Assembly (NCBI GenBank): GCA_020247305.1
Contig: JADCJE010000093.1
Location: 1-64,000 of the forward strand
Source: Phycisphaerales bacterium
GTDB taxonomy: Bacteria; Planctomycetota; UBA1135; UBA2386
DNA length: 64,000 nucleotides
Reading direction: 5' to 3'
Both the position numbers and the translations under genes were made by a program. Under the pieces are notes generated by a model. It had not been told where the DNA came from. It searched no databases and worked only from the letters and a program-made list of their open reading frames with translations. Below, piece after piece: positions 1 through 8,152 of the stretch. Within the stretch, counting starts at the first letter, position 1. The number at the start of each line of letters is the position of its first letter.

Positions 1-204
1 CCACAGCACGTGCCGCGTTGCCCTCGATTGGGCACATTGAGCCGCAGGGCCGAGTCAAACCGCTGCACGAATGCCACCGCGCCCGTCCGCGGCCGCGGCA
101 CACCCGCTCGCGGTGCCGTTCGCTCATAGAAGCCCGACACGGCCCGCACCAGCGCTGAGCGCACCAGCGCGCACGCCGCCGCGTCGTACGCGCACAGCCT
201 CGGA
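1..204. other. No recognisable gene at left edge
   Basis: I see no coding region with a recognisable product here. The frame of the following DUF502 remnant is closed by a TAG at 127-129, and the residues between that stop and the remnant look like out-of-frame translation, so the missing beginning of that gene is not here. Confidence 0.5.
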
Positions 205-503
205 GGCGTGCTGACCGGTTCGTGGCGCGACAAGGTGTCCTGGTACTTCCCCGGCCTCGGCCTGTTGCTGGCGCTCGTCGTCGTCGGCCTGGTCGGCCTG
301 TTCGTGACGACGTTCGTCGGCCGCTGGATGTGGCGGGGGATCGACCGGCTGCTCGAGTGCACGCCGCTGCTCGGCGCGCTCTACCAGTCGCTGAAGAAGG
401 TGCTCGGCTACGACAATACGCGCGAACGCTTCTTCCGTGGCTTCGTCGCGGTGCCGGCGGACGATGGCTACGAGTTCGGCTTCTTCAACGGCGAAGGGGC
501 TGA
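205..503 (+). pseudogene. DUF502 membrane protein remnant
   Basis: The translated stretch contains a PGLGLLLALVVVGLVGLF membrane segment followed by GRWMWRGIDRLLECTPLLGALYQSLKKVLGY written in two halves (GRWMWRGIDRLLE, then TPLLGALYQSLKKV). This is the core of the DUF502 family of inner-membrane proteins of unknown function. Family members are about 200 residues and start with a further transmembrane helix. Here only about 90 family-like residues remain: the first helix is absent, and after the FGFFNGEG segment (near 495) the frame runs into unrelated sequence. A GTG at 208 is the only nearby start and sits one base from a GGAGG, too close to be a normal ribosome site. I read this as a gene broken at both ends. 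The family assignment rests on pattern recognition, the decay on length and missing parts. Confidence 0.6.
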
Positions 504-865
504 TCCGAATGGCGCGCCGCACACGCTTGCTGGAATGAGGATTCCGGCAAGGTCTACCGGGGAGCGCGGCATTCGAGAGCGGGTTGACGGGGCGGCCAAG
601 GGCAGGGATAGACTGGTCGGAGCGGCCCGTGTGGTCCGGACTGCTGCTTGCACGTCCTACTCCCGGCGGGAGTAGGCGGCTGGACAGAGGCGGTAGCGGG
701 GGGCAGGGTGGCGCGATCGGGTTCTGGGTTGTCTGGGACCGCTACGTCTTCTTCCACAGTCTGCGATGGCGTCGGACCGATGGGCGATGGCGCAGGCCGG
801 CCCATCGAGGCCCGAGCTCATGGCAGAGCGCGTACGCTTTCACTGCGGGATACGCATCAAGAAAA
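504..865. other. Non-coding stretch with a perfect hairpin
   Basis: About 360 bases without a convincing gene. The only clear structure is the palindrome at 656-676. Several open frames cross the region but they lack family-like content and the composition is less codon-biased than in the genes around it. It probably holds further debris from the DUF502 decay. Confidence 0.4.
656..676. repeat. Perfect 9-bp hairpin, loop GGC
   Basis: Arms CCTACTCCC (656-664) and GGGAGTAGG (668-676) are perfectly complementary around a 3-base loop. There is no T-run after it, so it is not a classical intrinsic terminator. It stands alone between a gene remnant and a small gene. Confidence 0.7.
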
Positions 866-1144
866 ATGACCGAATCCGCCGCCCAAACCGTGATGGTCGA
901 TGGCCAAACCTACGCCTACCACGACCAGAACCGTCATGCTTCCGTGACCTACACCGTGACCACGCCGGTCGCAACCGACGATGCCATGCTGCTCGATCGC
1001 ATCGCGAGCGCAGTGATACGCCGCCGGCACGCCTTGGTGACCGTGGAAATGTCGAGCGGTCGACTGCGCGTCATCGGCAGCGGCTGGGACATCTTCTTCG
1101 AATTCCGACTGCCCGACGGAACGCGCGTGAACCGCTGCTACTAG
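866..1144 (+). CDS. Small hypothetical protein (92 aa)
   Basis: A 92-residue protein starting MTESAAQTVMVDGQTYAY and ending DIFFEFRLPDGTRVNRCY. The codons in this interval show the C/G-ending bias of real genes, whereas the same open frame upstream (from 584) does not, so I start it at the ATG at 866, which follows AAGAAAA. It has no signal peptide or membrane segment and no motif I recognise. The alternation of polar and hydrophobic residues in the second half suggests a small alpha/beta fold. Function unknown. It stands alone; the next gene (pdxT) is on the opposite strand. Confidence 0.5.
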   Translation: MTESAAQTVMVDGQTYAYHDQNRHASVTYTVTTPVATDDAMLLDRIASAVIRRRHALVTVEMSSGRLRVIGSGWDIFFEFRLPDGTRVNRCY

Positions 1145-1338
1145 GCTGCTCGACGCTGCATGGCCCCCCGACGCAGTGGTGTCGCACCCGAGGTCGGCGA
1201 GCCGCTTGCGCAGGCGGCGGATGGCCATGGAGCGATCCTGTCGATTGAGGTGTTCTTGGCCGAGGTTGTCGGTAAGCGTCCGACGGCTCCGCAAGCCGCC
1301 CATGGAACCCGCACGCGCTGACGCCACCCCACCCCCGC

Positions 1339-1953
1339 TCACCCCACCCCCACCGCCCCCGCGTACTCCCTGACCATCCCCGCAAACCGCGCCACCACCG
1401 GATGCACGCCGTGCTGCAGCTCCGGATGGAACCCCGCCGCGAGGATCGCGCCCTTCTGCACCAGCGCCGGGTCGCCGTCGCGCCACGCCAGCACCTCGCA
1501 GCCTTCCCCCACCGCGGCGACGCGCGGCGCGCGGATAAACGTCCCCGTCGTGCCCGGGGGCAGCGCGTCGCCGTGCAGCACGAAGGTGCCCGAGTGGAAC
1601 TGCCGGCCATAGCCGTTGCGCACCACAGTGATCGGCAGCAGGCCATAGCTGCGCTGGCTCGGGTTCTCGACCTTGTCGGCCAGCAGGATCATGCCCGCAC
1701 ACGTCGCGAACACCGGCAGGCCGCTGCGAAGCGCGTCGCCGAGCGGGCCCCACAGGCCGTCGACGTCGAGCAGCTTGAGCATCGTCGTGCTCTCGCCGCC
1801 CGGCAGCACGAGGCCGTGCAGGCCGCGCAGCTGCCCTGCCGTGCGCACCTGCACGGTGCGCAGGCCGGCTGCCTGCAGCGCGCGTTCGTGGTCGGCGAAG
1901 TCGCCCTGCAGCGCGAGCACGCCGACGAGCGGCGCGCTCGGCTCAGACGCCAC
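1339..1953 (-). CDS. pdxT: Pyridoxal 5'-phosphate synthase glutaminase subunit
   Basis: PdxT hydrolyses glutamine and passes ammonia to PdxS for the deoxyxylulose-independent synthesis of PLP in the cytoplasm. The 204-residue length is normal. The class I amidotransferase signature is complete: PGGEST at 51-56, nucleophile Cys85 in FATCAGMI, and the His176/Glu178 pair in GFHPEL. The start overlaps the end of pdxS by 11 bases, which suggests translational coupling and supports a 1:1 complex. Assignment is secure. Confidence 0.97.
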   Translation of the reverse strand: MASEPSAPLVGVLALQGDFADHERALQAAGLRTVQVRTAGQLRGLHGLVLPGGESTTMLKLLDVDGLWGPLGDALRSGLPVFATCAGMILLADKVENPSQRSYGLLPITVVRNGYGRQFHSGTFVLHGDALPPGTTGTFIRAPRVAAVGEGCEVLAWRDGDPALVQKGAILAAGFHPELQHGVHPVVARFAGMVREYAGAVGVG

Positions 1954-2860
1954 GGCCCGCGAGGCGCTCCTGCGGCGCCATCTGGTGGATGTCGATGCCG
2001 ACCATCGCCTCGCCGAGGCCGCGCGAGACCTCGACCAGCACCTTCGGGTTGTTGAAGTGCGTCGTTGCGCGCACGATCGCCTTGGCGCGCTTGATCGGAT
2101 CGCCGCTCTTGAAGATGCCCGAGCCGACGAACACCGCCTCGGCGCCGAGCTGCATCATCAGCGCCGCGTCCGCCGGCGTGGCGACGCCGCCGGCCGAGAA
2201 GTTGGGCACCGGCAGCTTCTGGTGCTCGGCGACCCACGCGACCAGCTCGTACGGCACGCGCAGTTCGACCGCCTTGCGCTCCAGCAGCGTGCGCTCCATG
2301 CCCTGCAGCGAGCGGATGCCCGTCATCAGCGTGCGCATGTGGCGCACGGCCTCGACGACGTTGCCGGTGCCGGCCTCGCCCTTGGTGCGGATCATCGCCG
2401 CGCCCTCGTGGATGCGGCGCAGCGCCTCGCCGAGGTCGCGGCAGCCGCAGACGAACGGCGTGCGGAAGCCGCGCTTGTCGATCTGGAACTCCTCGTCGGC
2501 GGGCGTCAGCACCTCGCTCTCGTCGATGCAGTCGACTTCCATCGACTCCAGCATCTGCGCCTCGACGAAGTGACCGATGCGCACCTTGGCCATCACCGGA
2601 ATGCTGACGGCCTTCTGGATGCCCTCGATCATGTCGGGGTCGCTCGAACGCGCGACGCCGCCGTGCTTGCGGATGTCGGCCGGCACGCGCTCCAGCGCCA
2701 TCACGGCGCAGGCGCCGGCGTCCTCGGCGATGCGCGCCTGCGTCGGGTCGATGACGTCCATGATGACGCCGCCCTTGAGCTGCTCGCAGAAGCCGATCTT
2801 GCTGACGAGTTCTTCAGCGGTGAATCCGGGGACGTGCGGGATGGGATGGAGCGTGGACAT
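1943..2860 (-). CDS. pdxS: Pyridoxal 5'-phosphate synthase synthase subunit
   Basis: PdxS condenses ribose 5-phosphate, glyceraldehyde 3-phosphate and ammonia into PLP. The 305-residue TIM-barrel protein carries the family's key residues: Asp35 in GVIMDV, Lys92 in MAKVRIGH (Schiff-base lysine) and Lys160 in [10 protein letters not shown]. It lies between the MocR-type regulator, 39 bases upstream, and pdxT, which it overlaps by 11 bases, so the three are almost certainly one operon. No unusual feature. Confidence 0.98.
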   Translation of the reverse strand: MSTLHPIPHVPGFTAEELVSKIGFCEQLKGGVIMDVIDPTQARIAEDAGACAVMALERVPADIRKHGGVARSSDPDMIEGIQKAVSIPVMAKVRIGHFVEAQMLESMEVDCIDESEVLTPADEEFQIDKRGFRTPFVCGCRDLGEALRRIHEGAAMIRTKGEAGTGNVVEAVRHMRTLMTGIRSLQGMERTLLERKAVELRVPYELVAWVAEHQKLPVPNFSAGGVATPADAALMMQLGAEAVFVGSGIFKSGDPIKRAKAIVRATTHFNNPKVLVEVSRGLGEAMVGIDIHQMAPQERLAGRGV

Positions 2861-2899
2861 CGGCGGGTGGGGTCGGAAGCGGAGGAAGGAGTCGGAAGG

Positions 2900-4396
2900 T
2901 CAGAGGAAGGAACGGGCGGCGACCGGCGCGCCGAGCACGGCGCGGCACTGCGCAGCGAGCACGGCGATGCCGTCGCGGATCTGGCGCTGGTCGGCGCGCG
3001 TCAGCGACAGCCGCACGCCGCGCGACGGCAGGCCGTGCAGGTCGAAGACGCGGCCGGGCACGACGCGCACGCCGCGGTCGGCGGCGAGGTCGGCGAGGCG
3101 GTCGCCGTGGCCCGGCTCGGGCAGCTCCAGCCACGCGACGAAGCCGCCGTCGGGATCGGTCACCGCGCAGCCGGCGGGCAGGTGCTCGCGGCAGGCGGCC
3201 TGCAGCGCGGCGTGGCGCAGGCGCAGTTCGCCGCGCAGCGCGTCGAGGTGGCGGTCGAGGTGGCCTTCGCGGATGAACTCGACGAGTGCTGCCTGCAGCA
3301 GCGCGCTCGTCTCCAGGTCCATGAAGCGCTTCACCGCCGCCATCGGCCGCAGCACGTCGCCGCTGCCGGCGATCCAGCCGATGCGCAGCGCCGGGAACAG
3401 GCCCTTGCTGACGCTCGACACGGTGACCGTCAGCCCGCGCGGATCGAGCGAGCGCAGCGTCGGCAGCGGCTCGCCGCGCATGCGCAGCGCGCTCTGGTAC
3501 TCGTCCTCGACGATCGGCGTGGCCGTGCGCGCGACGACGTCCATCAGCGCGCGCCGCTGCGCGAGGTCGAGCGTGCGGCCGGTCGGGTTGTGGAACGTCG
3601 GCGTCAGGTAGACGAGCCGCGCCTGCCGGCGCACGAGCGCGCGTTCGAGCTGCTCCAGGTCGAGGCCGTCGGCAGTGAACGGCACCTGCACGAAGTTGAG
3701 GCCGTGCGCGCGCAGCAGGCCGTGCATCTGGTGGTACGACGGCGACGTCACCACCACCGTGTCGCCCGGCGCGCAGAACGTGCGCAGCACGAGGTCGAGC
3801 GCCTGCTGCGCGCCGGCGGTCACCAGCAGGTCGTCGGCCGCGAGCCCCGGGTCGATGTCGCGCGTGCGCGCGGCGAGCAATTCGCGCAGTTCGGGCAGAC
3901 CGTGCTGGGCGCGGCCGTAGCCGAGCAGCTCGGCGCCGCGCCGCGTCAGCACCGCGTCCATCGCCGCGCGCCACGCATCGACCGGGAAGCGGGCGTCGTC
4001 GGGCGCGAGCTCGGCGAAGTTGGCGACCAGCGGCTGGCCGGGCGGCAACGGCGGCGCGCCGGGCACCTCCTCGCTGCGGCGCAGGGCGGCTTCGGCGTAG
4101 GGGCTCAGCGGCCCCACCGGGGCGAGCGCGCCCGCGCCGTCGCCGCGCGCACCCGGCACCACCACCGTGCCGCGGCCGACGGTGCCGGCCACGAGCCCGC
4201 GCTCGGCGAGCTGGCGGTACCCCTCCTGGACCGTCGCGCGGGTGACGTCGAGCGTCGCGGCGACCTCGCGGATCGGCGGCAGCCGGTCGCCGACGCGCAT
4301 GCGGCCCTCGGCGATCGCGCGGGCGTAGAAGCCGGCGATCTGGGCGGCGAGCGGCGCGGGGGCTTCGCGGTCGACTTCGGGGAGGAGCAGGTGCAC
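2900..4396 (-). CDS. MocR/PdxR-type GntR-aminotransferase regulator
   Basis: A 498-residue transcription factor made of an N-terminal GntR winged helix (about 11-80, core DRLPPIREVAATLDVTRATV) joined to a fold-type I aminotransferase domain (about 120-498). The PLP-binding elements are present: TFHNPTGRT near 268-275, VEDEY with Asp298, and the Schiff-base Lys331 in SSVSKGLFP. Regulators of this MocR subclass named PdxR sense PLP and control PLP synthesis; being the first gene of an operon with pdxS and pdxT makes that role likely. The frame stays open far upstream, but the aminoterminal family homology begins at the GTG at 4396 (MHLLLPEVDREAPAPLAAQI). The promoter predicted at 4407-4434 would give a nearly leaderless message from that GTG. 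Confidence 0.9.
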   Translation of the reverse strand: MHLLLPEVDREAPAPLAAQIAGFYARAIAEGRMRVGDRLPPIREVAATLDVTRATVQEGYRQLAERGLVAGTVGRGTVVVPGARGDGAGALAPVGPLSPYAEAALRRSEEVPGAPPLPPGQPLVANFAELAPDDARFPVDAWRAAMDAVLTRRGAELLGYGRAQHGLPELRELLAARTRDIDPGLAADDLLVTAGAQQALDLVLRTFCAPGDTVVVTSPSYHQMHGLLRAHGLNFVQVPFTADGLDLEQLERALVRRQARLVYLTPTFHNPTGRTLDLAQRRALMDVVARTATPIVEDEYQSALRMRGEPLPTLRSLDPRGLTVTVSSVSKGLFPALRIGWIAGSGDVLRPMAAVKRFMDLETSALLQAALVEFIREGHLDRHLDALRGELRLRHAALQAACREHLPAGCAVTDPDGGFVAWLELPEPGHGDRLADLAADRGVRVVPGRVFDLHGLPSRGVRLSLTRADQRQIRDGIAVLAAQCRAVLGAPVAARSFL

Positions 4397-4406
4397 GCGG
4401 GGCGCA

Positions 4407-4434
4407 GATGTAGCGGACAATCTTGGCCCGTCAA
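4407..4434 (-). promoter_or_regulatory. Promoter of the mocR-pdxS-pdxT operon
   Basis: On the minus strand a TTGACG -35 (4434-4429) is followed after 16 bases by TACATC (4412-4407). The GTG start of the regulator is 10 bases after the -10, so transcription would begin close to the start codon. The -35 lies inside the dyad spacer of the TGGCCC repeats. Confidence 0.55.
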
Positions 4435-4452
4435 TTGGGCCATATTGGCCCG
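4423..4452. promoter_or_regulatory. Probable MocR/PdxR operator: TGGCCC half-site array
   Basis: Two identical TTGGCCCG copies lie at 4423-4430 and 4445-4452, 22 bases apart (about two helical turns). Between them at 4437-4442 is the inverted half-site GGGCCA. The array therefore combines a direct repeat and two overlapping dyads. MocR-family regulators are known to bind such mixed direct/inverted repeats near their own promoter. The binding assignment is inferred from position. Confidence 0.6.
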
Positions 4453-4628
4453 ATGCCGAACGTGCCGCGTCCGATGGCGCCGCCGCGCCCGGCGGACGCG
4501 GGCTTGAGCCGACTTGCGCACAAGTCCCGCTCGCCAGCCGGCCATGCCGACGCCGCCTGCCGTCGGCGCCGTGGGCCCCCGCGACGCGGAGTGCCGGCGG
4601 CTGCCCGATACGCCGGCACCGGACCGCG

Positions 4629-5573
4629 ATGCACACCATCTCCGTCGTTTCGTTTGCCTGCACCGCGATCGCCATGGGCGTCGCCGCGGTCGTGCACACC
4701 GCCCCCGAGCCCGATCCCAACGCGATCGAACTGGCCGCGGCCGACGCGGCCGCACCGCCGCCCATCGAGCCGCTGCACGCGACGTGGCTGGCGGGCCACG
4801 TGGCGCCAGCGCCGGCGGGCGAGGGGCGGCCGGCCGCGGCGGCCATCCCGCCGCCCATCGAGTTCGCAGCCAGCCCGACCGCGCTGCCGGTATGGCGCGA
4901 CGCTGGCCTCGCCTCGTTCGCGCTCGGCTGCGGCGTGCAGCCGCTGGCGCCACCGTGCGACAGCGACCGCGACGCCGTGCGACGCGTGTTGGACGGCACG
5001 ACGGCGTTCGCCGTCGTCGCCGGGCCGCTGCACGCCGGCGATGGCGCGGACGGCGCCATCGCGAGTCCGGTCGGCGTCGAGATCTACGCGCTCGTCGTCG
5101 CGGCGCAGAACCCGCTGCCCTCGCTGACGCGTCAGCAGGTGCGCCACCTGCTGAGCAGGGAAGCCCCCGACTGGCGCGAACTCGGCGCCAACGCAGGCGC
5201 CATGGTGGTCTACGTGCCGCGCGAAGCGGACGTGGCGGAACGCGCGACCGGCGTGTTGATGCCGGGCGACCGCTTCAGCCGCGCGTGCATCCCGCTCGCG
5301 GACGCGGATATGCCGCAGGCCCTGGCGCAAACCAACGCCATCGGCGTCGTGCGCCTTCGCCGCGAACCGCTGCCGGCGACGCTGCGCGCGGTGCCGATCG
5401 AATGGAACCCGCCGACGGTCGACGCCTGGCGCATGGGCGCCTACGCGTACGGCCTGCAGTTCGCCGTCGTCACGGCCGGCGCGCCGCAGGGCGCGGCGGC
5501 CCGGCTGCTGGCGCGCCTGCGCGACGCCGACGGCGCCGCGGCCCTCGCCGCCGCGGGACTGCACGGACCGTGA
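4629..5573 (+). CDS. PstS-like periplasmic binding-fold protein
   Basis: A 314-residue exported protein with an N-terminal hydrophobic segment (about 5-24) and a Pro/Ala-rich linker to about residue 80. The second half matches the phosphate-binding-protein pattern: GVEIYALVVAAQNPLPSL, then LTRQQVRHLLSREAPDWRELG (the 'LT.eql..if.g...W...G' signature), and a repeat of basic and acidic loops to the end. The DGDG/SGT phosphate-binding loop typical of true PstS is not obvious, so the ligand may differ. No ABC transporter or Pho genes are adjacent. It is divergent from the mocR-like regulator, so the TGGCCC array in the shared region could affect it too. Start ATG at 4629 gives the signal-like N-terminus. 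Family call fair, function uncertain. Confidence 0.65.
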   Translation: MHTISVVSFACTAIAMGVAAVVHTAPEPDPNAIELAAADAAAPPPIEPLHATWLAGHVAPAPAGEGRPAAAAIPPPIEFAASPTALPVWRDAGLASFALGCGVQPLAPPCDSDRDAVRRVLDGTTAFAVVAGPLHAGDGADGAIASPVGVEIYALVVAAQNPLPSLTRQQVRHLLSREAPDWRELGANAGAMVVYVPREADVAERATGVLMPGDRFSRACIPLADADMPQALAQTNAIGVVRLRREPLPATLRAVPIEWNPPTVDAWRMGAYAYGLQFAVVTAGAPQGAAARLLARLRDADGAAALAAAGLHGP

Positions 5574-5769
5574 GTGAGGCGTTCCCCATGCGGGCGCGAA
5601 GCCATCGAATTCGATCGGGGCTCTGCCGCTCGGTCGCCCCGTGGACACGTTGCGTGGCACTCGCAGCCCCCGCGGCGATGGCGTCAGACCGGCGCGGGCG
5701 ACAAATGCGCTGACACAAGGGGGTGGCGGCCCGTTGACCGCGGCCGCACGCGGCCCGAACGTGCACAGC

Positions 5770-7092
5770 ATGCCGCGCCGCTGCGTCCGCCCATCCGCGC
5801 TACGACTCGCCGCCGGCGCAGTCGCGGCGCTGGCGGCGGCCGCCTGCCACTCGCTCGATCCGCTGACGCAGGACGACAACGCGCGGCTGGAGACCTTCGA
5901 CTTCGTCTGGCAGACGCTGGCCGACGACTACCCGATGTTCGGCGACCGGCTGGTCGACTGGAACGAGGTGCGCACGCGCTGCCGCGCCGCCGTGCCGTTC
6001 GCGCGCGCGCCGCACGAGTTCCACCACCTGCTGACCGGCATGCTCGGCGAACTCGGCGACCTGCACGTGTCGCTGCAGATCCCGCGCGAGTCGTTCGCGC
6101 CGCCCGGCGTGTCGGTGACGTCGCTGCTCGACCAACCGGACTTTGCGGTGATGCCGATCGAGGGTCGGCTGCACGTCGTGCAGTGGCCGGAGGGCGCTGC
6201 CCCCACGCCGCCCGACGGCATCAACCCGGCGAGGCCGTGCCCGGAGCTGTGGCGCGTCAACGGCTTCCCGGTCGTGCTGTCGCTGGTCGAGAACCTGCTG
6301 CTCGGACCCGCCGGTTCGCCGGTCGAGCTGCAGCTGCGCTGGGCCAACGGCGTGGTGACGCGCACGTCGATGCGGCGGCCGGCGACAGCGGCCGGCGGGC
6401 GCAAGCGGCTGTTCGCCCATCTCGACCCCGAGGACGGCACGACGCGCGCGCAGGACCGGTCGATGCCGTGGCTGGAGGTGCGCAGCTTCACCGACCGCAA
6501 GGCCATCGACGACGCCGAACGCCTGCTCGCCGCCGCCGATCCGGGCCCCGGCCTCGTGCTCGACCTGCGCCGCAACCAGGGCGGTCGTTTCCAGCTGGCG
6601 CAGCAGCTGGTCGAGCGGTTCCTGCGCGAGCCGATCGAACTGGTGTTCGTGCCGAAGGAGCCGGTGGTGTCCTACCTCGGCTTGTTCGACGTCGAGTTCT
6701 TCGTCGTCGACTCGTGGCAGCCGCGCGCGCCGGCGATCGTGCAACCGCTCGTCGTGCTGACCAGCTCGCTGACCGGCAGCGCCGCCGAGCACGCCGCGCG
6801 CATCCTGCAGCGCCACTGCGGCGCCGTGGTCATCGGCGAACGCACCGCCGGCGCCGAAGCCGTCGTGCAGGAGGCCACTTGCCCCAACGGCGCGGTGCTG
6901 CGCTTTGGCAGCACGCGCGTCGTCGACCGCACCGGCGTCGGCCTGCAGCGCGAAGGCGTGGCGCCCGACGTGTCGGTGCGGCTCACCGTGGCGGACGTGG
7001 AGGTCCACGGCGCCGAGGTCGCGCAGGCGGTGTGGGAGCGGCTGCTCGAAGCCGCGGCGCGGCAGGCGCTGCGCCGACGCGGCGCGCGCTGA
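5770..7092 (+). CDS. S41-family (C-terminal-processing/tricorn-like) protease lipoprotein
   Basis: A 440-residue secreted protein. The N-terminus has a basic stretch, an Ala-rich hydrophobic segment and Cys26, so it is probably a lipoprotein, although the lipobox is imperfect. A PDZ-like segment lies around 110-195 (VNGFPVVLSLVENLLLG). The S41 core follows from about 230: GLVLDLRRNQGGRF near 261-273, the catalytic-serine region TSSLTGSAAEHAARIL with Ser337, and VIGERTAGAEAVVQ near 354. The usual catalytic lysine is not plainly conserved in its common place. Role: degradation or processing of envelope proteins or peptides. The start ATG at 5770 was chosen because it gives the signal sequence; the frame is open further upstream. 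It converges on the barrel protein at 7174. Confidence 0.85.
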   Translation: MPRRCVRPSALRLAAGAVAALAAAACHSLDPLTQDDNARLETFDFVWQTLADDYPMFGDRLVDWNEVRTRCRAAVPFARAPHEFHHLLTGMLGELGDLHVSLQIPRESFAPPGVSVTSLLDQPDFAVMPIEGRLHVVQWPEGAAPTPPDGINPARPCPELWRVNGFPVVLSLVENLLLGPAGSPVELQLRWANGVVTRTSMRRPATAAGGRKRLFAHLDPEDGTTRAQDRSMPWLEVRSFTDRKAIDDAERLLAAADPGPGLVLDLRRNQGGRFQLAQQLVERFLREPIELVFVPKEPVVSYLGLFDVEFFVVDSWQPRAPAIVQPLVVLTSSLTGSAAEHAARILQRHCGAVVIGERTAGAEAVVQEATCPNGAVLRFGSTRVVDRTGVGLQREGVAPDVSVRLTVADVEVHGAEVAQAVWERLLEAAARQALRRRGAR

Positions 7093-7094
7093 CG

Positions 7095-7139
7095 ACGCCG
7101 GCCAGGAGTCTGCGTCACGGAACGCGCGTCGGCCGGCGT
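7095..7139. terminator. Hairpin between convergent genes
   Basis: Arms ACGCCGGCC (7095-7103) and GGCCGGCGT (7131-7139) are perfectly complementary. A competing pair AGGAGTC/GACTCCT overlaps it. No T-run follows. It lies between convergent gene ends and probably stops transcription in both directions. Confidence 0.5.
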
Positions 7140-7173
7140 GGCCTTTCGTGGCGTCGACTCCTGACCCTCAGAA

Positions 7174-7929
7174 TCAGAAGCAGACGCCGACGCCGAAGAA
7201 CACGCCGTCGATGGTGATGTCGGCGTCGAAGCGGCGATCCGACGCCTGCCCCTCGGCGTCGAGGACGATGTAGCGGTAGCCGCCGAAGATCTGGAACTCG
7301 CTGCTCAACAGCCAGCGCGCGTACAGCTCGCCATCGAGGAAGGTGCCGGTCGCGTCGCCGACATCGGCGTACATGCCGGCGAAGGTGACGCCGACGGCGA
7401 CGTTGCCAAAGCGCACCTCGCCGTCGACCAGCGGCATCGGCACGAGCGACTGCGTGACCGTCTCTTCGCGCTGGCCGGGCGCGCGCGCGGCGAGGTCGAG
7501 CGACACGAACGACGCCTGCAGGCCGGCGCCGAGCCGCCAGTTGTCGCCGCGCAGGATGGCGTGGTTCCAGTTGGCGCCGAGCGAGAAGAAGCGCAGCGAG
7601 GCGTCGACGGTCGTGCCAGCGAGGATGTCGCCGTAGTCCTCCTGCAGCACGCCCTCGCCGTCGGTGTTGAGCGCGAAGCCCTCGATGCGGAAGCGGTCGT
7701 TGTCGGCGTCGGCTTGCAACCGGCCGAAGGCCGACGGCGTCGCGTCACCGATCCCGAAGTCGTCGGCGACGTCGTTCTTCGCGTTCGAGTTGAAGGTCGG
7801 GCCGCTGCCTTTCAGCGCGATGTCGCCGTTGGCGCGCGAGATCATGGCGCCGGCGTCGAGGCGGTAGACCGTGTTGGCGCAGCCCGCCAGCAGCGCGCAC
7901 GCGACGAGGAAGACGTGTTGGGATCGCAT
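7174..7929 (-). CDS. Outer-membrane beta-barrel lipoprotein, unknown function
   Basis: A 251-residue protein. It starts with a good lipoprotein signal (lipobox LAGC, Cys17) at the ATG at 7929. The mature part alternates hydrophobic and polar residues with frequent aromatics (LRFFSLGANWNHAIL, AGMYADVG, YARWLLSSEFQIFGGYRYI) and ends in Phe (FFGVGVCF), as outer-membrane barrels do. I do not recognise a named family; it resembles general 8- to 10-strand barrels. It is divergent from the HNG-repeat lipoprotein, with a promoter-like sequence in the gap. Confidence 0.7.
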   Translation of the reverse strand: MRSQHVFLVACALLAGCANTVYRLDAGAMISRANGDIALKGSGPTFNSNAKNDVADDFGIGDATPSAFGRLQADADNDRFRIEGFALNTDGEGVLQEDYGDILAGTTVDASLRFFSLGANWNHAILRGDNWRLGAGLQASFVSLDLAARAPGQREETVTQSLVPMPLVDGEVRFGNVAVGVTFAGMYADVGDATGTFLDGELYARWLLSSEFQIFGGYRYIVLDAEGQASDRRFDADITIDGVFFGVGVCF

Positions 7930-8080
7930 GGGCAGTCGCGCGGGGTCGCGCGATGGAGCCGCAGCAGCGTAGTCGCCCGCGTCGGCTCGGGCCACCCGGC
8001 AACCGCCCGCTGGCGCGCGGCATGGCCACGGTTCGACAGCATCGAGCATTGGCAGCCGGCGGGGACGCGGGCAGCCGCCG

Positions 8081-8109
8081 CTGACGGCCTGCCGGCGATT
8101 CGCAATAAT
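8081..8109 (+). promoter_or_regulatory. Promoter-like sequence before the HNG lipoprotein
   Basis: CTGACG at 8081-8086 and AATAAT at 8104-8109 are separated by 17 bases, close to a sigma-70 -35/-10 pair. It lies 44 bases before the ATG of the HNG-repeat gene. Confidence 0.4.
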
Positions 8110-8152
8110 GGCGAGAGGACATCGCAGACTGCGCCCTGCAAGGAAACACCCC

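Noticed and set aside
124..522. Long minus-strand frame opposite the DUF502 remnant
   Set aside because: It is a shadow frame typical of GC-rich genes and has no recognisable domain.
1145..1338. Minus-strand frame with text like EHLNRQDRSMAIRRLRKRLADLG, resembling a transposase or helix-turn-helix remnant
   Set aside because: The stretch is only about 40 residues, has no start that fits and runs into shadow sequence of the gene at 866-1144. I could not name a family.
1673..4507. A 944-residue plus-strand frame across pdxS and the MocR-like gene
   Set aside because: It is the antisense frame of real genes; its Arg/His/Ala-rich text is a known artefact of high GC content.
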